A DNA stretch of 64,000 bases from Faecalimonas sp. (GCA_029264305.1 JARICA010000009.1:140971-204970), one strand, 5' to 3'. Positions 45,232-54,750 are shown, numbered from the stretch's first letter. Numbers and translations: made by a program. Notes: generated from the sequence alone by a model not told the origin.

Positions 45232-45260
45232 TTGCCTATATTATTGCAATATGATATAGT
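45232..45260 (+). promoter_or_regulatory. SigA-type promoter for licT-PTS operon
   Basis: TTGCCT-N17-TATAGT. Confidence 0.55.
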
Positions 45261-45288
45261 AAAAAAAGACAATCGAGAATGCATATAA

Positions 45289-45318
45289 TAGTGTGTTACT
45301 GGTAAGCAGGCATAAACT
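45289..45318 (+). promoter_or_regulatory. RAT (ribonucleic antiterminator) site of LicT/GlcT type
   Basis: TAGTGTGTTACTGGTAAGCAGGCATAAACT resembles GGATTGTTACTG...GCAGGCAAAACC and lies directly before a BglG-family gene. Confidence 0.8.
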
Positions 45319-45380
45319 ATTCCGCAGTTCAATGTATACCTTATAAGATTGGATAAGCAGGATATGTTTATGTCTTTTTA
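45308..45380 (+). terminator. Leader terminator overlapping the RAT 3' half
   Basis: GGCATAAAC (45309-45317) pairs with GTTTATGTC (45366-45374), followed by TTTTTAA. Confidence 0.7.
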
Positions 45381-45406
45381 ATTGATGAAGTGAAGGGGTT
45401 TGTTTC

Positions 45407-46225
45407 ATGTATCAAATTGTGAAAGTTTTAAATAACAATGCTTTTCTTGCAAAACATGGTAAGGATGAGAGAATTTTAGTGGGGAAGGGCATTGGATTTG
45501 GGAAAAAACCAGGTGATACATTTTCTGCGATTGAAGATGCAAAAATTTATACTTTAGCGGTCAAAGAGAATGAAAGATCAATGATTAATGCTGTCAAGGG
45601 TATCGAACCTAAATACTTAGAAGCAGCAGGACGGATTATTGATGAGGCGCAGGTTGTTTTTGAAACAATCAATCCAGATATATTGATTCCATTAGCAGAT
45701 CATATAGCTTTTGCAGCAAAAAGAGCAAAAGAGAATATTTATCTGCCAAATCCATTTATTGCGGACATTAAAGCATTGTTCGGCAAAGAATACACAGTGG
45801 TTGTGAAAAGTCGAGAGATAATTGAAAAGATGACAGGATATAGAATTACCGATGATGAAGCGGGATTTATTGCATTACATGTGCATTCAGGCCTGTCTGA
45901 TGTGGAAGTGTCAGAAACACTTAAAATCACGCAAATTATTGATAAATGTATGTTAGATATAGAAAAAATGCTTGAACAGACTATTAACCGAGAATCTTTG
46001 GGTGGTATTAGGCTGATGAGTCAACTATATTATATGATAGCGAGAGCAAAAGCAAAAGAACAGATTAATATAGAGTTGAATCAGTTTGTTCAAGAACATT
46101 ATGCGAAAGCAGGCATGGTCGCACATCACATATGCAAGTATGTGGAAAAGGAATTGAAAATACCAATTGAAAATCAAGAAGAAGGATTCCTTGCGATACA
46201 TATTCAGACAATCATTATTCCATAA
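45407..46225 (+). CDS. PRD-containing transcription antiterminator, BglG/LicT family
   Basis: N-terminal CAT domain MYQIVKVLNNNAFLAKHGKDERILVGKGIGFGKKPGD, two PRDs. Confidence 0.94.
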   Translation: MYQIVKVLNNNAFLAKHGKDERILVGKGIGFGKKPGDTFSAIEDAKIYTLAVKENERSMINAVKGIEPKYLEAAGRIIDEAQVVFETINPDILIPLADHIAFAAKRAKENIYLPNPFIADIKALFGKEYTVVVKSREIIEKMTGYRITDDEAGFIALHVHSGLSDVEVSETLKITQIIDKCMLDIEKMLEQTINRESLGGIRLMSQLYYMIARAKAKEQINIELNQFVQEHYAKAGMVAHHICKYVEKELKIPIENQEEGFLAIHIQTIIIP

Positions 46226-46261
46226 ATGATATACAAAAAGAGTAAAAAGGAGTTAAAGACA

Positions 46262-46519
46262 ATGAAAAAATTTGAGTACACTATTAAAGATGAGTTAGGA
46301 ATCCATGCAAGACCAGCAGGAATGCTTGCAAAAGAGGCAAAAAATTATAAAAGTATAATTACAATCACAAAAGAGGGTAAATCAGCAGAAGCAACAAGAC
46401 TTATGTCGGTTATGTCATTAGCAGTTAAGTGCGGACAAACTGTAGAAGTTTCTGTAGAAGGTGAAGATGAAGATGTAGCATTTGAAGGTGTGAAAACATT
46501 TTTTGAAACAAATTTGTAA
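46262..46519 (+). CDS. ptsH: HPr family phosphocarrier protein
   Basis: GIHARPAGMLAKEA with His15; in PTS operon. Confidence 0.93.
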   Translation: MKKFEYTIKDELGIHARPAGMLAKEAKNYKSIITITKEGKSAEATRLMSVMSLAVKCGQTVEVSVEGEDEDVAFEGVKTFFETNL

Positions 46520-46534
46520 GAGTTATAAAAGGTG

Positions 46535-48169
46535 ATGGGAACAGAAAAGATGGAATGTTTAAAAGGGAAATCAGTTTATAAAGGGATTGCTCTTGGTAAA
46601 ATTTCTGTGTTAAAGAAATCAGATTATGTTGTAAAACGTACAAAGGTAGAAAGTGCAGAAGAAGAAATCGAGAGGGTGAATCAAGCGAAAGAGGCTGCTT
46701 GTAACCAGTTACAAAAATTATATGAAAAGGCTTTGAAAGAAGTTGGAGAAGCAAGTGCTGCTATTTTTGAAGTTCATCAAATGATGTTGGATGATGCGGA
46801 TTTTAATGAAGCGATTGAAAATATCATACGTACACAAGAGGTAAATGCAGAGTATGCAGTTGCTTCAGTAGGCGATAGTTTTTCAGAAATGTTTGCTAGC
46901 ATGGATGATGATTATATGCGTGCGAGAGCAGCAGATATTAAAGATATTTCAGAAAGACTTGTGAAAAATCTTGTTGGTGGAGAAACAGATTCTATGGATT
47001 TTGAAGAACCTGTAATCGTAGTTGCCGATGATTTAACTCCAAGCGAAACTGTGCAAATGGATAAAGATAAAATCCTTGCGTTTGTTACAGTGCATGGTTC
47101 AACGAATTCACATACAGCTATTTTGGCACGTATGATGAATATTCCAGCGTTGATTGGAGTAGATATGAATTTAGAAGCATTAAAAAGTGGTATGGAAGCT
47201 GTTGTAGATGGTTTCACAGGAGAAATGATTCTAGAACCAACAGAAGAAGTGAAATGCACTGCTTTAACTAAAATTTCTGAAGAAGAAGAAAAGAGAAATT
47301 TACTTTTGGAATTAAAAGGAAAAGAGAATGTAACGCTTGGTGGCAAGAAAATTGAACTTTATGCAAATATTGGAAGCGTTTCTGATGTTGGATATGTATT
47401 AGAAAATGATGCTGGAGGAATTGGTTTATTTAGAAGTGAATTCCTTTATATTGGACGTAATGATCTTCCAAGCGAAGAAGAACAATTCCAGGCGTACAAA
47501 CAAGTTGCTCAAAATATGGCTGGTAAAAAAGTTATTATTAGAACGCTAGATATTGGAGCTGATAAGCAAGCTGATTATCTTGATTTGGGTGAGGAAGAAA
47601 ATCCGGCATTAGGATACAGAGCAATTCGTATTTGCCTTTCGCAACCAGAAATTTTCAAAACACAATTAAGAGCAATTTTTAGAGCATCTACATATGGAAA
47701 TATTTCTATTATGTATCCGATGATTACATCTGTGGAAGAAGTGAAAAAAATTCAAAAAATTGTAGCAGAAGTCAAAAAAGAACTTTATGAATGTGATATT
47801 CCGTATAAAGATGTAGAAGAAGGTGTAATGATTGAAACGCCAGCAGCAGTTATGATTAGTGATGAATTGGCTGAGTTGGTAGATTTCTTTAGTATAGGAA
47901 CAAATGATTTGACGCAATATACACTTGCTATTGACCGTCAGAATGAAAAATTAGATCCGTTTTATAATCCGCACCATAAAGCAGTTTTAAAAATGATCCA
48001 AATGGTTGTGGATAATTCTCACAAAGCAGGAAAATGGACAGGTATTTGTGGTGAACTTGGTGCAGATCTAGAATTAACTGAAACATTTGTGAGAATGGGA
48101 GTAGATGAGTTATCAGTTGCTCCGTCAATGGTTTTAAAACTTAGAAAAATCATTCGAGAAATGAAATAG
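46535..48169 (+). CDS. ptsI: Phosphoenolpyruvate-protein phosphotransferase (Enzyme I)
   Basis: GSTNSHTAILARMMNIPALIGV, GIGLFRSEFLYIGR, FFSIGTNDLTQYTLAIDR; exact start uncertain. Confidence 0.96.
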   Translation: MGTEKMECLKGKSVYKGIALGKISVLKKSDYVVKRTKVESAEEEIERVNQAKEAACNQLQKLYEKALKEVGEASAAIFEVHQMMLDDADFNEAIENIIRTQEVNAEYAVASVGDSFSEMFASMDDDYMRARAADIKDISERLVKNLVGGETDSMDFEEPVIVVADDLTPSETVQMDKDKILAFVTVHGSTNSHTAILARMMNIPALIGVDMNLEALKSGMEAVVDGFTGEMILEPTEEVKCTALTKISEEEEKRNLLLELKGKENVTLGGKKIELYANIGSVSDVGYVLENDAGGIGLFRSEFLYIGRNDLPSEEEQFQAYKQVAQNMAGKKVIIRTLDIGADKQADYLDLGEEENPALGYRAIRICLSQPEIFKTQLRAIFRASTYGNISIMYPMITSVEEVKKIQKIVAEVKKELYECDIPYKDVEEGVMIETPAAVMISDELAELVDFFSIGTNDLTQYTLAIDRQNEKLDPFYNPHHKAVLKMIQMVVDNSHKAGKWTGICGELGADLELTETFVRMGVDELSVAPSMVLKLRKIIREMK

Positions 48170-48186
48170 AGAAAGAGGAAAAGAAA

Positions 48187-48681
48187 ATGCTTGGTTCATT
48201 AAAAGAAAAGTTAGGATTTGGAAAAAAAGGAGAAATTTTATATGCTCCAATCGAAGGGGAAGCGATTGAACTTGCAAAAGTAAGCGATCCAACTTTTGGA
48301 GAAGAAATCTTAGGAAAAGGTATAGCTATAGTTCCGACAATTGGAAAAGTATATGCTCCAATTGATGGAACAGTAGAAATGGTATTTGATACAAAACATG
48401 CAATTTCGATGAAATCGGAAAGTGGAATTGAAATTCTTATTCATGTAGGATTAGACACAGTTACATTAAAAGGTGAACCATTCACAGAACATGTAGCAGC
48501 TGGTGATAAAGTGAAAACTGGAGATTTATTATTAGAATTTGATATTGATGCAATTAAAACTGCAGGTTTAGAAGTGGTTTCTCCAGTTATTATTTGTAAT
48601 ACAGCAGATTACAGTGAAATTAAAACTACAACTGGAAAAGTAGTTAATACAAAGGATGAAGTGATGACAATCATCAAATAG
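48187..48681 (+). CDS. PTS glucose-family EIIA component
   Basis: GKGIAIVPTIGKVYAPIDGTVEMVFDTKHAISMKSESGIEILIHVGLDTVTLKG. Confidence 0.95.
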   Translation: MLGSLKEKLGFGKKGEILYAPIEGEAIELAKVSDPTFGEEILGKGIAIVPTIGKVYAPIDGTVEMVFDTKHAISMKSESGIEILIHVGLDTVTLKGEPFTEHVAAGDKVKTGDLLLEFDIDAIKTAGLEVVSPVIICNTADYSEIKTTTGKVVNTKDEVMTIIK

Positions 48682-48761
48682 TACAGGTATTGAACTTCGC
48701 TTTTGTGAGGTTTTATATAAGAGAAGATATCATGAAAATGAGAGAAAAGGAGGAGAAAGTT

Positions 48762-50234
48762 ATGAAATATCTTCAAAAATTAGGTAAAGCATTAATGCTT
48801 CCAGTAGCATGCTTACCTATCTGTGGTATCCTTATGGGTATCGGATACTTTTTGTGTCCTGCAACAATGCAGGGTGGTGATATCAATGGTATGAAAGAAA
48901 TCATTGGTATGTTTCTTGTAAAAGCAGGAGGAGCTTTAATTGATAATATGGCAATCCTGTTTGCAATCGGTGTAGGTGTAGGTATGGCAGATGACAATGA
49001 CGGTACAGCTGGACTTGCTGCCATGGTATCTTGGTTAATGATTACAACTCTTCTTTCAGAAGGTGTAGTAACAATTATTAGACCATCAGTTGCTGAAAAT
49101 GCAAAATATTTACTTGCATTCCAGAAAATTGCTAACCCATTCATCGGTATTATTTCTGGTATTATTGGTTCTACTTGTTACAACAAGTTTAAAGGAACTA
49201 AATTACCTTCATGGCTTGCATTCTTTAGTGGAAAACGTAGTGTAGCCATCGTAGCAGGTGTTGTTTCTATTTTAACATCAGCAGTATTATTATTTGTATG
49301 GCCACTTATTTTTGCTGGTCTTGTTACAATTGGTGAATCAATCGTGAAATTAGATGCAGTAGGTGCTGGTATCTATGCATTCTTAAACCGTTTATTAATT
49401 CCAACAGGTTTACATCACGCATTAAACAATGTATTCTGGTTTGATACTATTGGACTTGGTGATTTACAAGCATTCTGGGCTGGAAAAACATCAGCAGATG
49501 TTTCTTGGAGTTTAGGTATGTATATGTCTGGATTCTTCCCATGTATGATGTTCGGTGTTCCAGGTGCAGCTTTAGCTATGATTCATACAGCAAAATCTAA
49601 CAAGAAAAAAGTTGCAATTGGTTTAGTTGCTTCAGCAGCTGTTTGTGCATTCCTTTGTGGTGTTACAGAACCATTTGAATTTGGTTTCATGTTCTTAGCA
49701 CCAGCATTATATGTAGTTTATGCTTTATTATACGGTATTTTTGTAGCAGTTACTGCTGCTTTAGGATTCCGTGCAGGATTCTCATTCTCAGCAGGTGCAA
49801 CTGACTTATTCTTCTCAGCTTCATTACCAGCTGCTCAGAAAACATGGATGATTATTCCTTTAGGTATTGCTGCATTCATTATTTTCTATGTAGTATTCCG
49901 TTTCGCTATTGTGAAATTTGATTTAAAAACTCCAGGTAGAGAAGATGATGACGACGTAGAAGCAGAAGCAAAAGCAGTATTAGCAAATAATGACTTTACA
50001 GAAGTTGCTAAAATTATTTTAGAAGGTTTAGGTGGAAAAGATAATATCACTTCTATCGATAACTGTATTACAAGACTTCGTCTTGAAGTAAAAGATAATA
50101 CTTTAGTAAATGAAAAGAAAATTAAATCTGCAGGTGTTGCAGGTGTAATCCGTCCTGGAAAAACAAGTGTACAGGTAATTATCGGAACACAAGTACAACA
50201 TGTAGCTGATGAATTTAAAGTATTGTGTAAATAA
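48762..50234 (+). CDS. PTS transporter EIIBC/CB, glucose/N-acetylglucosamine family
   Basis: EIIC MKYLQKLGKALMLPVACLPICGILMGIGYF and C-terminal EIIB DNCITRLRLEVKD; ATG 48762 behind AAAGGAGGAGAAAG. Confidence 0.94.
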   Translation: MKYLQKLGKALMLPVACLPICGILMGIGYFLCPATMQGGDINGMKEIIGMFLVKAGGALIDNMAILFAIGVGVGMADDNDGTAGLAAMVSWLMITTLLSEGVVTIIRPSVAENAKYLLAFQKIANPFIGIISGIIGSTCYNKFKGTKLPSWLAFFSGKRSVAIVAGVVSILTSAVLLFVWPLIFAGLVTIGESIVKLDAVGAGIYAFLNRLLIPTGLHHALNNVFWFDTIGLGDLQAFWAGKTSADVSWSLGMYMSGFFPCMMFGVPGAALAMIHTAKSNKKKVAIGLVASAAVCAFLCGVTEPFEFGFMFLAPALYVVYALLYGIFVAVTAALGFRAGFSFSAGATDLFFSASLPAAQKTWMIIPLGIAAFIIFYVVFRFAIVKFDLKTPGREDDDDVEAEAKAVLANNDFTEVAKIILEGLGGKDNITSIDNCITRLRLEVKDNTLVNEKKIKSAGVAGVIRPGKTSVQVIIGTQVQHVADEFKVLCK

Positions 50235-50267
50235 TTTCTATATTTATAAATAGAAAATACATAAGGC

Positions 50268-50308
50268 AAGAATAAGGAAATGCAAGTTGCATTTCCTTAT
50301 TCTTATTT
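50268..50308 (+). terminator. Intrinsic terminator of PTS operon
   Basis: AAGAATAAGGAAATGCA-AGT-TGCATTTCCTTATTCTTATTT. Confidence 0.9.
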
Positions 50309-50344
50309 AAAAACTAAAATATTTCATATGAAAAGGAGAAACCT

Positions 50345-51088
50345 ATGAAAAAGGTATTAGAATGTTGTGTGGATTCGGTTGAATCGGCTATAGCCGCAAA
50401 AGAAGGTGGGGCAGATAGAATAGAATTATGTAGTGGTCTAGTTATAGGAGGGCTTTCTCCATCCATAGCATTGTTTAAAAAAATAAAAGAGGTAGTAGAT
50501 ATTCCTATACGCCCATTACTTAGAACAAGATTTGGTGATTTTTGCTATACGACATACGAACATGAAATATTAAAAGAAGAAGTGAAAATTTTCCGACAGT
50601 TAGGAGCAGAAGGAATTGTTATTGGAAGTCTTACGTCAGAAGGAAGATTAGATTTACAACAAATGAGTGAATTGATGGAAGAAGCTGGAGAAATGAGAGT
50701 CACCTTGCATAGGGCTTTTGATATGTGCAAAAATCCGATAGAAACATTAGAGCAAGCAAAAAAATTAGGAATTGATACCATATTGACTTCAGGACAAAAA
50801 AATTGTGCAAAAGAAGGAGTAGAACTTTTAAAACAATTAGTAGAAAACAGTGAAAATCAAATTGAAATTCTTGTTGGCGGAGGCGTTGATGCTAAAACAA
50901 TTCCTATGCTTTATGAAAAAGCAAACACAACTTCATATCATATGTCAGGTAAAATTAGTTTAGAAAGTCAAATGAAATATAGAAATGCAAATGTTAATAT
51001 GGGAGTTGCTTCTGTTAGTGAATATGAGATCTGGAGAACAAGTAAAGAACGCATTCAAGAAGCAAGAAGTACTTTAGATAGTTTATAA
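50345..51088 (+). CDS. cutC: Copper homeostasis protein CutC
   Basis: EGGADRIELCSGLVIGGLSPS, VTLHRAFDM, ILTSGQ. Confidence 0.95.
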   Translation: MKKVLECCVDSVESAIAAKEGGADRIELCSGLVIGGLSPSIALFKKIKEVVDIPIRPLLRTRFGDFCYTTYEHEILKEEVKIFRQLGAEGIVIGSLTSEGRLDLQQMSELMEEAGEMRVTLHRAFDMCKNPIETLEQAKKLGIDTILTSGQKNCAKEGVELLKQLVENSENQIEILVGGGVDAKTIPMLYEKANTTSYHMSGKISLESQMKYRNANVNMGVASVSEYEIWRTSKERIQEARSTLDSL

Positions 51089-51091
51089 GAA

Positions 51092-51121
51092 AAGGGGATT
51101 CCACATGAATCCCCTTTTTTG
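51092..51121. terminator. Intrinsic terminator
   Basis: AAAAGGGGATT-CCACATG-AATCCCCTTTTTT. Confidence 0.85.
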
Positions 51122-51131
51122 ATGCTAAATA

Positions 51132-51365
51132 TTAGCAGCATCCACATCCGCCATTAGTATTTCCAATTCCATTTCCACCACAGCAGAATAAAAGTAATAA
51201 AATTAAAAGGCAGCAATCGTTTCCACAAGTGTTCATGCCATTATATCCATTGTTACCACCACAACAGAATAAGAGAAGAATAATCCATAAACAAGAATTA
51301 TTTAATCCACATTCTCTTCCGTCATTACATCCACATCCACAGTTTGTTGCACTTAAATCGCTCAT
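51132..51365 (-). CDS. Cys/Gly-rich small protein with internal duplication
   Basis: MSDLSATNCGCGCNDGRECGLNNSCLWIILLLFCCGGNNGYNGMNTCGNDCCLLILLLLFCCGGNGIGNTNGGCGCC; GGAGGCTTTAAT upstream of ATG. Confidence 0.7.
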   Translation of the reverse strand: MSDLSATNCGCGCNDGRECGLNNSCLWIILLLFCCGGNNGYNGMNTCGNDCCLLILLLLFCCGGNGIGNTNGGCGCC

Positions 51366-51503
51366 ATTAAAGCCTCCATAAATTGTTTATTTACAATGTT
51401 ATCATATGTAAGAGGAGGGATTTATGTTTCTAAAAAGTGAAAAAAATTTCATTTATTGCAAAACAAAGCCGTTGTGAATAAATTAAATAAAAAAGGAAAT
51501 GAA

Positions 51504-52421
51504 ATGGAACAGGTAAAAGAGCGTGTATCATATTGGTGTGATGATACAAATGAGCATAAAGTAGAAGGAAAAGAAATAGGTGTTGCTATATTGGACACGG
51601 GGATAGCACTACATCCTGATTTTGATAAAAGAATTCTTTGCTTTAGAGATTTTGTAAATGATCAAGAAATGTTTTACGATGATAATGGCCATGGAACGCA
51701 TATAGCCGGAATAATAGGTGGGAGTGGGAAATTATCGGGAGGAAAATACGCGGGAATTGCACCAAAGTGTAATTTGATTCCATTAAAAGTATTAGATAAG
51801 AGAGGAAATGGCGAAATTAATCATGTCATACAAGGAAGTAAATGGATATTAAAAAATGCAAAAAAGTATCATATAAGGATAGTCAACATTTCTGTTGGAA
51901 CACTTCCTGATACGAATAGAATTGAGGAAGAAAAGTTACTGATGGCGGTAGAAGAAATGTGGGATGAAGGACTTGTTGTTGTTGTCGCGGCTGGAAACTA
52001 TGGACCAAAAGGGCAAAGCATTACTGTTCCTGGAGTAAGTAAAAAAGTAATTACAGTAGGTGCTTCTGATGATAAAATAGAACTTTTTACAATAAAAGGA
52101 AGACTCAAAGATTATTCAGGAAGAGGTCCGACGAAAGAGTGTGTGATGAAACCAGATTTAGTAGCACCAGGTTCGAAAATATATTCGTGTAATAGTAGAT
52201 ATGGGAAAAAGGGAAGAGAATATTCATGCAAAAGTGGAACGTCTATGGCGACCCCAGTTGTATCTGGAGCAATTGCACTTCTTTTATCAAAATATCCTGA
52301 AATGACGAATGTTGAGGTGAAGTTAAGATTACGTCAAACATGTGTAGACTTAGGTCAATGTAAAAATCAACAAGGGTGGGGTGAACTTTGTATAAAAAAA
52401 CTTTTATCTATACAGAACTAG
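51504..52421 (+). CDS. S8 family (subtilisin-like) serine peptidase, no signal peptide seen
   Basis: Asp AILDTGIALHPDF, His GHGTHIAGII, Ser SGTSMATPVVSGA; ATG 51504 preferred over TTG 51456. Confidence 0.92.
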   Translation: MEQVKERVSYWCDDTNEHKVEGKEIGVAILDTGIALHPDFDKRILCFRDFVNDQEMFYDDNGHGTHIAGIIGGSGKLSGGKYAGIAPKCNLIPLKVLDKRGNGEINHVIQGSKWILKNAKKYHIRIVNISVGTLPDTNRIEEEKLLMAVEEMWDEGLVVVVAAGNYGPKGQSITVPGVSKKVITVGASDDKIELFTIKGRLKDYSGRGPTKECVMKPDLVAPGSKIYSCNSRYGKKGREYSCKSGTSMATPVVSGAIALLLSKYPEMTNVEVKLRLRQTCVDLGQCKNQQGWGELCIKKLLSIQN

Positions 52422-52437
52422 TGTCAAGAAAAAATAC

Positions 52438-52466
52438 TTGACACCAGTTTGTATATGAGGTATTAT
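52438..52466 (+). promoter_or_regulatory. SigA-type promoter for ylxM-ffh
   Basis: TTGACA-N17-TATTAT; -35 lies in an inverted repeat. Confidence 0.65.
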
Positions 52467-52482
52467 ACTAAAGGTGATGAAA

Positions 52483-52824
52483 ATGAATGACATTTTAGAA
52501 CAGGCTTTATTATATGATTTTTATGGTGAATTATTAAACGAACACCAGAAAAATATTTATGAACAATTTGTACTTGAAGATTTATCTTTGAGTGAGATAG
52601 CATCGAGCGAAGGAATCAGTAGACAAGGGGTTCATGATTTGGTAAAGCGGTGTAATAAGACGTTATCTAGCTATGAAGCAAAACTACATCTAGTAGAAAA
52701 GTTCTTAGCGATTAAGGAAAAGGTTCATCAGATTAATGAAGTTTTGGAAGCAGAACAGACAGAAACAGGAATGTTGATAGAAAGTATTAAAAAAATATCG
52801 ACAGAAATTCTAGAGGAGTTATGA
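52483..52824 (+). CDS. ylxM: YlxM family DNA-binding protein
   Basis: [43 protein letters not shown]; directly upstream of ffh. Confidence 0.92.
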   Translation: MNDILEQALLYDFYGELLNEHQKNIYEQFVLEDLSLSEIASSEGISRQGVHDLVKRCNKTLSSYEAKLHLVEKFLAIKEKVHQINEVLEAEQTETGMLIESIKKISTEILEEL

Positions 52825-52825
52825 T

Positions 52826-54175
52826 ATGGCGTTTGATAGTTTAACAGAAAAACTACAAAATGTATTTAAAAATTTAAGAAGTAAAGGACGCCTGACGGAA
52901 GATGACGTAAAGACGGCATTGAGAGAGGTTAAAATGGCTCTTTTAGAGGCGGACGTAAACTTCAAAGTAGTAAAAGGATTTATAAAAGATGTTCAGGAGC
53001 GTGCGGTTGGACAGGACGTGATGAATGGATTAAATCCTGGACAGATGGTAATTAAAATTGTAAATGAAGAACTTGTAAAACTTATGGGTTCAGAAACAAC
53101 AGAAATCAAGTTGGAACCAGGTCAAGCTACCACAGTCATTATGATGGCTGGTCTTCAAGGGGCTGGTAAAACAACAACGACAGCTAAACTTGCTGGAAAA
53201 TTCAAGCTAAAAGGGAAAAAACCATTATTAGTTGCTTGTGATGTATATCGTCCGGCAGCAATCAAGCAGTTACAAGTAAATGGAGAAAAACAAGGCGTTG
53301 AAGTTTTTACAATGGGTGATACACATAAACCTGTGAATATAGCAAAAGCCGCCTTAGAACATGCAACAAAAAATGGAAATAATATTGTGATTTTAGATAC
53401 AGCAGGTCGCCTTCATGTAGACGAAGAGATGATGTTAGAATTACAAGAAATTAAAGAAGCTGTCACTGTACATCAGACAATTTTGGTTGTAGACGCAATG
53501 ACAGGACAGGATGCCGTAAATGTAGCAGGAACATTTAATGAGAAAATTGGAATTGACGGTGTAATTGTTACAAAATTAGACGGTGATACTAGAGGTGGTG
53601 CGGCTTTATCTATCCGAGCAGTAACTGGTAAGCCAATTCTTTATGTTGGTATGGGTGAAAAATTATCTGATTTAGAGCAATTTTATCCAGATAGAATGGC
53701 ATCACGAATTTTAGGAATGGGTGATGTTTTAAGTCTTATTGAAAAAGCAAGTGCTGAAATTGATGAAAATAAGGCAAAAGAGATGGCTCAGAAAATGAAG
53801 AAAGCTCAGTTCGATTTTGAAGATTATTTAGAAAGTATGAAGCAAATGAGAAATATGGGTGGTCTGTCGAGTATATTAAGTATGATGCCAGGAGTAAAAG
53901 GAAACATGTTAAAAGACTTGGATTCCGAGGAAAATGAAAAGAAGATGGCTAGAATTGAGGCAATTATTTACTCAATGACAATAAAAGAACGTCAGAATCC
54001 GGATATTTTAAATCCATCAAGAAAACACCGAATTGCAAAAGGTGCAGGAGTGGATATTAGTGAAGTGAACAGATTAGTAAAACAGTTTGAACAATCAAAA
54101 AAAATGATGAAACAAATGCCGGGATTGATGGGTGGTAAAGGTGGTAAGAAAGGCAAATTTAAATTTCCTTTTTAA
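52826..54175 (+). CDS. ffh: Signal recognition particle protein Ffh
   Basis: GLQGAGKTTTTAKLAGK, DTAGRLHVDEEMM, Met-rich C-terminal M domain. Confidence 0.98.
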   Translation: MAFDSLTEKLQNVFKNLRSKGRLTEDDVKTALREVKMALLEADVNFKVVKGFIKDVQERAVGQDVMNGLNPGQMVIKIVNEELVKLMGSETTEIKLEPGQATTVIMMAGLQGAGKTTTTAKLAGKFKLKGKKPLLVACDVYRPAAIKQLQVNGEKQGVEVFTMGDTHKPVNIAKAALEHATKNGNNIVILDTAGRLHVDEEMMLELQEIKEAVTVHQTILVVDAMTGQDAVNVAGTFNEKIGIDGVIVTKLDGDTRGGAALSIRAVTGKPILYVGMGEKLSDLEQFYPDRMASRILGMGDVLSLIEKASAEIDENKAKEMAQKMKKAQFDFEDYLESMKQMRNMGGLSSILSMMPGVKGNMLKDLDSEENEKKMARIEAIIYSMTIKERQNPDILNPSRKHRIAKGAGVDISEVNRLVKQFEQSKKMMKQMPGLMGGKGGKKGKFKFPF

Positions 54176-54212
54176 CACATAGATAAAAGAATTTTAAGAA
54201 GAGGTGAATGAA

Positions 54213-54458
54213 ATGGCAGTAAAAATTAGATTAAAAAGAATGGGACAGAAAAAAGCTCCTTTTTATCGTATCGTAGTAGCAGATGCTAGATCACCAAGAG
54301 ATGGTAGATTTATCGATGAAATCGGAACATATGATCCAAATCAAAATCCAAGTGTATTCAAAGTAGACGAAGAAGCAGCTAAAAAATGGTTACAAAATGG
54401 TGCACAGCCTACAGAAACAGTTGGGAAAATCTTTAAAGCAGCAGGAATTGAAAAATAA
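54213..54458 (+). CDS. rpsP: 30S ribosomal protein S16
   Basis: [42 protein letters not shown]. Confidence 0.98.
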   Translation: MAVKIRLKRMGQKKAPFYRIVVADARSPRDGRFIDEIGTYDPNQNPSVFKVDEEAAKKWLQNGAQPTETVGKIFKAAGIEK

Positions 54459-54481
54459 TCTAAATCGCGGAGGTACGCGTA

Positions 54482-54709
54482 ATGAGAGAATTAGTAGAAG
54501 TAATTACGAAAGCATTAGTAGATGACCCTGACAGTGTTGTTGTTACAGAAAAGACAGAAGGAAAGACAATTGTAATCGAAGTGCACGTGGCAGAATCTGA
54601 CATGGGTAAAGTGATTGGAAAACAAGGTCGTATTGCAAAGGCAATTCGTTCTGTTGTAAAAGCAGCAGCTGCAAAAGAAGACAAGAAAGTAGTAGTAGAC
54701 ATCGCATAA
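54482..54709 (+). CDS. khpA: KH domain RNA-binding protein (KhpA/YlqC)
   Basis: VAESDMGKVIGKQGRIAKAIRSVVKAAA. Confidence 0.95.
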   Translation: MRELVEVITKALVDDPDSVVVTEKTEGKTIVIEVHVAESDMGKVIGKQGRIAKAIRSVVKAAAAKEDKKVVVDIA

Positions 54710-54750
54710 GCGGTGTCTATTTGTAACTTAATGCTAATAAAGGAGCGCAT

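Noticed and set aside
46912-47346. 144-aa minus-strand ORF inside ptsI
   Set aside because: Antisense to highly conserved Enzyme I sequence; Ser/Ile-rich shadow translation.
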